Positions 20,301 through 22,434 of a DNA stretch of 22,434 nt are shown here, piece after piece. The translations under genes were made by a program, and so were the position numbers. The notes under the pieces are model-generated. The model had not been told where the DNA came from and ran no database searches. It saw nothing but the letters and a program-made list of their open reading frames with translations. This stretch comes from a virus: positions 1-22,434 of IMG/VR virus record IMGVR_UViG_3300017917_001063. One strand, written 5' to 3'. Numbering within the stretch: position 1 is the stretch's first letter; each line of letters opens with the position of its first letter.

Positions 20301-22434
20301 ATATATTAAAGGGTTCTGCTTTAGGATACCCATCAGATATTGGAATTCGTCCAGGTATTACAGAAGATTTCCCAGCACTTGGATTTAGCTATCAAAATAT
20401 TGCTAAGAGTACAAAGGGTATGACAAGAATACATCTTGGAGAACCACAAGGATTTAATAGTGGTGGAATGATACCAGGAGTTCAATATGCAAATGTTGGG
20501 GCAATAATAGAATCTCTTAGAAACTCAAGATTAGTTATTAGTGGATTAAAAGCATTTACTGGTAAGGGAAATAGAACTTCAGCAAGAAATTTCACAGGTG
20601 TTGGTGGAGATCTTTATAGCAGATTTTCAAGACCATTTAAAGGCAAAAGACAAGGAGAAAAACTAGAAGATTATGTAAGAAGGAGAAAATCAGTTCAGCA
20701 AGGCAGTGGATTTAGAGATGCTCTTAAAGCAGGGTATATAACACCAGAAGAATATGAGTTATACGCTGATAGATATACTTCTCATGGCATTTCTCCAGAA
20801 GATGAAGCTTTTAAGGAAGTAGTCGGAAGGCAGCTTACCATTCAATCAAGGGGAACTTATGATGGTTCATATCCAGTTGTTGGTTGGACAACTCCAATAT
20901 CTAAAAGAAGTACCCAAGCATTGGCCCTTCCAGGTACATTAGTTTCAGTTCCAGGTAAATTTAATACTGAACTAACAAAAGGACGAGGAACTGCTGATTC
21001 ACTTGGAGAATTAAATGCATCACATATGTTAAGTTTAATGAATTTTTTAATGGAAAGAAATGTTCCACCAGGGCTAGCAAGAGATATATTAAGTCACGCC
21101 GCAGGGCGATTAAAAGAATTAGTAAAAAGATTTGATGGTCGAATTACAGAAGATGTATGGTTACAGTCAATAATTAATGCAGAAGAATATGCAATAACTA
21201 GATTTGGACCAGAATTAACTTCTATAGGTATTAAAAGAAATAAAGGTGGAATAATTCCAGGAATTCAGTATTTTAGTAATGCTGGAATGGTTAAAGATCT
21301 TCTTAAGGAATTTAGTTCTGAAACACTTCCAAGCGGATTAAAAGTATTAAGAAATAAATCTGGAAATGCTGGTGGAGTTGGTCTTCAAATTGGTAAATAC
21401 CAGCCATTCCATATTGGTCATCAAGGTTTATTAGCCCAAGGTCTTTCAACAGCAAAAGAAAGAGAACTTGATTTTATTCTTGCAGCTAGTGGCGCACATG
21501 GAAGGCAGCCACAACACGCTCTTGATCCAATGCTTAAGCGTCAACTTATACAGCAGGCAACTGGTGTAGATCCAAATATGATAGATCCATCTGGCGGAAT
21601 GTCAAGACTTTTTGAGGCAATTCATGCAGCTGGATATAAAGATGTTATGGAGGCTGTTGGAGAAGACAGGGCTGGAAATTATATAGGATTCATAAAGTCA
21701 CTAGGAATGAATCCATCTACAATGAGTATGACAAGAGATGAGGTATCTGGAACTGTATTGCGTCAACTTGCTATGGATGGAGATTACGAACAGTTTGCAT
21801 CATTAATTCCATCAACAGTTAGCGAATCAATAATAAGAGATGCATATGATGCAATTAGATCTTATACACCATTTTTAAAGCGTGGGGAAAAGCAGCAATG
21901 GCCATTCCAAGGTTTTAATACTGGTGGTTTAATTCCAGGAATTCAAAAATTTATTAGCGGTGGACAAATAAAAAGATTAATGGGGTCACTAAATCCTGGT
22001 CAACTAGAAAGATATTTAATTGAAAATAATCTATTTGACGATATAACTCCAGATCAACTTAGTTTAATTAGAAATTTTGATGGTAAGCCAGTAGCTAGAA
22101 CTCAGTCAGTACCACAAAGATCAAAAATTCCAAATATAGATGAATTATTTAAATCAGGTGCAACATTTGATCAAATTGAAAAAATATTTTCTCTAAATCC
22201 ACAGAAAACATCATCAGTTGCTGGAATGACAACAAGAGAGCAACTTGAAAAGTGGATAAAGCCACAAATGAGAATTGCAGATCTTCAAACAATGTATTCA
22301 AATAATCCAATGGATGATGAAACAAGAAGATGGTTCTTAACAGAAGTTATAGCTAGAAGATTTGCAGAGGCTGGATTTAATAAAGGCGGCATGATTCCAG
22401 GCGTTCAATACTTTGGCATACCAGGAGCAGCGGG
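17330..22434 (+). CDS. Tape measure protein with embedded enzyme-like modules, partial at window end
   Basis: The open frame runs at least 1701 residues and leaves the window. Residues 1-175 are helical; about 180-600 form the TP901-1/PhageMin_Tail core (AAEFTKYGIAVKDTIGLAADAAAAG; then VIVGLGGNVEELAAFMAAMQEGGVSAAQG). A membrane-like stretch (SFAALATIITGVVIPAGTMFLGLL) lies at about 528-555. The motif DTVPAMLTPGEFVVNK is at 704-719. After it, NxGGxIPGxQ(Y)F-type motifs at 741, 1042, 1303, 1529 and 1683 mark off blocks. Block 3 holds GKYQPFHIGH (1355-1364) and SGTVLRQLAMDGD (1473-1485), the signatures of HxGH nucleotidyltransferases. The others are unrecognised. Tape measures set tail length and enter the host envelope, so enzyme blocks may be delivered with the DNA. 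ATG overlaps the chaperone stop, with GAGG about 10 bases before. Confidence 0.92.
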   Translation, partial: MATTRAIIDVSINTSDAAQQLRNLQNQINSFNAALNKNNLVHAQASKQFADTLIAATNASQAFTAEQVRMETSARRLDQTLVKGKGTIGQYFNAVFRKDSSEAASVLSLANARVQAMQTQFIQATGAANGFRDAIAIRPMAAFNDQSAVANERLAIHRAMLRQATTSMINFGKNTQWAGRQLMVGFTVPLAIFGSTAGKTFQEIEQAAVRFKKVYGDAFTTPEEINQNMEAIKGLAAEFTKYGIAVKDTIGLAADAAAAGAQNAALISATTEATRLATLGQMDQQEALTATIALQNAFKLSGEGLTKSINFLNMVENQTVVTLQDLADAIPRVAPVIVGLGGNVEELAAFMAAMQEGGVSAAQGANALKSGLGSLINPTKKASDELAKMGININGIVQSNRGDLMGTVKSFAQALSGLDQFTRQQALEELFGKYQYARLGALFDNIIKDGTQASRVLQIAGLSAEQMANSAQRELSIISEATSTKYTAAIEKFKLSIAPLGELFMKVSTPVINFFTKLFEMFNNLPDGVKSFAALATIITGVVIPAGTMFLGLLMNLIGTLAKFGHIIGVAVKGFGAGGLGGAISAVSQSLRYMGIQEIEAATAAQQLGSSTELANTALLNQVTAAGDAKLAIKRLTDAYDILIQKQMQTAQMSNVVFGPSANAATNAANNPPVRLRRVQRRNSGGSIFTLNDGNTVPGFGNTDTVPAMLTPGEFVVNKQAAQENLPLLYAINNGSRVGKFNKGGRIPGVQYFGVQGGRLGGGAVSDLAQLLAENERVAARIGAFMPSQAERVSSGRVFQYLSEVNDPKVLKAIQDRMAGYFGTPVLQSYSTNVGLASGKKGADINRDLKFGRASIQDLEELTRLVDFYQSTFNEVPAARLALANLGLTPFQASEMMAKSLPKRLSSLRSKMIIGDPALYAETRSAYKDAGLETVFDALMRERGAIRYALPQDVSSSMRSGSGSIHGTALGAVFGHGNVSTERDSGGRLVYILKGSALGYPSDIGIRPGITEDFPALGFSYQNIAKSTKGMTRIHLGEPQGFNSGGMIPGVQYANVGAIIESLRNSRLVISGLKAFTGKGNRTSARNFTGVGGDLYSRFSRPFKGKRQGEKLEDYVRRRKSVQQGSGFRDALKAGYITPEEYELYADRYTSHGISPEDEAFKEVVGRQLTIQSRGTYDGSYPVVGWTTPISKRSTQALALPGTLVSVPGKFNTELTKGRGTADSLGELNASHMLSLMNFLMERNVPPGLARDILSHAAGRLKELVKRFDGRITEDVWLQSIINAEEYAITRFGPELTSIGIKRNKGGIIPGIQYFSNAGMVKDLLKEFSSETLPSGLKVLRNKSGNAGGVGLQIGKYQPFHIGHQGLLAQGLSTAKERELDFILAASGAHGRQPQHALDPMLKRQLIQQATGVDPNMIDPSGGMSRLFEAIHAAGYKDVMEAVGEDRAGNYIGFIKSLGMNPSTMSMTRDEVSGTVLRQLAMDGDYEQFASLIPSTVSESIIRDAYDAIRSYTPFLKRGEKQQWPFQGFNTGGLIPGIQKFISGGQIKRLMGSLNPGQLERYLIENNLFDDITPDQLSLIRNFDGKPVARTQSVPQRSKIPNIDELFKSGATFDQIEKIFSLNPQKTSSVAGMTTREQLEKWIKPQMRIADLQTMYSNNPMDDETRRWFLTEVIARRFAEAGFNKGGMIPGVQYFGIPGAA
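19550..22414 (+). repeat. Five dispersed copies of the protein motif (F)NxGGxIPGxQ(Y)F in the tape measure gene
   Basis: Copies lie at 19550-19588 (FNKGGRIPGVQYF), 20453-20491 (FNSGGMIPGVQYA), 21236-21274 (RNKGGIIPGIQYF), 21914-21952 (FNTGGLIPGIQKF) and 22376-22414 (FNKGGMIPGVQYF). The distances between copies are 301, 261, 226 and 154 residues. A related NSGGS segment starts at 19376 just before the DTVPAMLTPGEFVV motif. Confidence 0.9.
21275..21913 (+). other. Nucleotidyltransferase-like module within the tape measure gene
   Basis: Residues about 1316-1528, bounded by two copies of the linker motif. The first signature, LQIGKYQPFHIGHQGLL, follows a predicted beta strand and matches the nucleotide-binding GxxxPxHxGH motif (His1361, His1364). 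The second, VSGTVLRQLAMDGDYEQF followed by ASLIPSTV, matches ISSTxxR/ISGTxxR with Arg1478. Both are the defining elements of the HIGH nucleotidylyltransferase superfamily (NMN adenylyltransferase, PPAT, cytidylyltransferases). The specific substrate cannot be told; the G(R/K)xQPFHxGH form is most like NMN adenylyltransferases. Confidence 0.7.

Noticed and set aside
1-22434. tRNA genes, CRISPR arrays, insertion sequences, integrase or attachment sites
   Set aside because: None could be recognised by eye on either strand; no cloverleaf, regular spacer array, transposase or recombinase motif was seen.

Overview
The window is an accessory-plus-structural segment of a tailed double-stranded DNA phage (Caudoviricetes, siphovirus-like: HK97-type head, tail-tube protein, frameshifted tail chaperones, very long tape measure). 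The DNA is AT-rich with compact genes. The r1t-type holin, the secreted transglycosylase-like lysin, the conserved small gene before the portal, the small gene after the capsid gene, and several apparently leaderless mRNAs all point to an actinobacterial host, perhaps a low-GC aquatic lineage. The host is inferred; nothing in the window names it.

Layout. Bases 1-3186 hold a conserved phage protein of unknown role (48-326), two small membrane proteins that include a holin (388-687, 726-974), a GT-B glycosyltransferase (1059-2150), and two leftward genes: an exported lysin (2216-2767) and an unknown 78-residue protein (2950-3186). Bases 3254-5197 encode a monomeric B12-dependent (class II) ribonucleotide reductase with all five expected cysteines. 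Bases 5232-8732 encode a large lectin-like tail or receptor-binding protein. From 8750 the classic head-to-tail order runs: small pre-portal protein, portal, prohead protease with a scaffold that may also be made separately, major capsid protein, small capsid-adjacent protein, four neck and tail-completion genes, tail-tube protein, tail assembly chaperone G with a -1 frameshift to G-T, and the tape measure protein, which leaves the window unfinished. No terminase gene is visible, so the usual block before the portal has been replaced by lysis, metabolic and tail-fibre genes, or the terminase lies outside.

Control. An extended -10 motif, TGnTAnAAT, sits just before nine rightward genes and one leftward gene. 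Four intergenic hairpin terminators are each followed within 4-14 bases by this motif, making compact terminator-promoter cassettes. Three genes have ATG at about the expected transcription start and no Shine-Dalgarno site, which predicts leaderless mRNAs. The reductase gene and the leftward 78-residue gene share a face-to-face promoter pair whose RNA polymerase footprints must overlap. The lysin promoter has an operator-like dyad and phased AT repeats upstream.

Most notable point. The tape measure protein appears to be a modular carrier. After a normal tape measure core and the DTVPAMLTPGEFVV motif, a near-identical motif, (F)NxGGxIPGxQ(Y)F, recurs five times and divides the C-terminal half into blocks. 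One block contains the two signatures of the HxGH nucleotidyltransferase superfamily (GKYQPFHIGH and SGTVLR). This suggests an enzyme built into a tail protein that may be delivered into the host.
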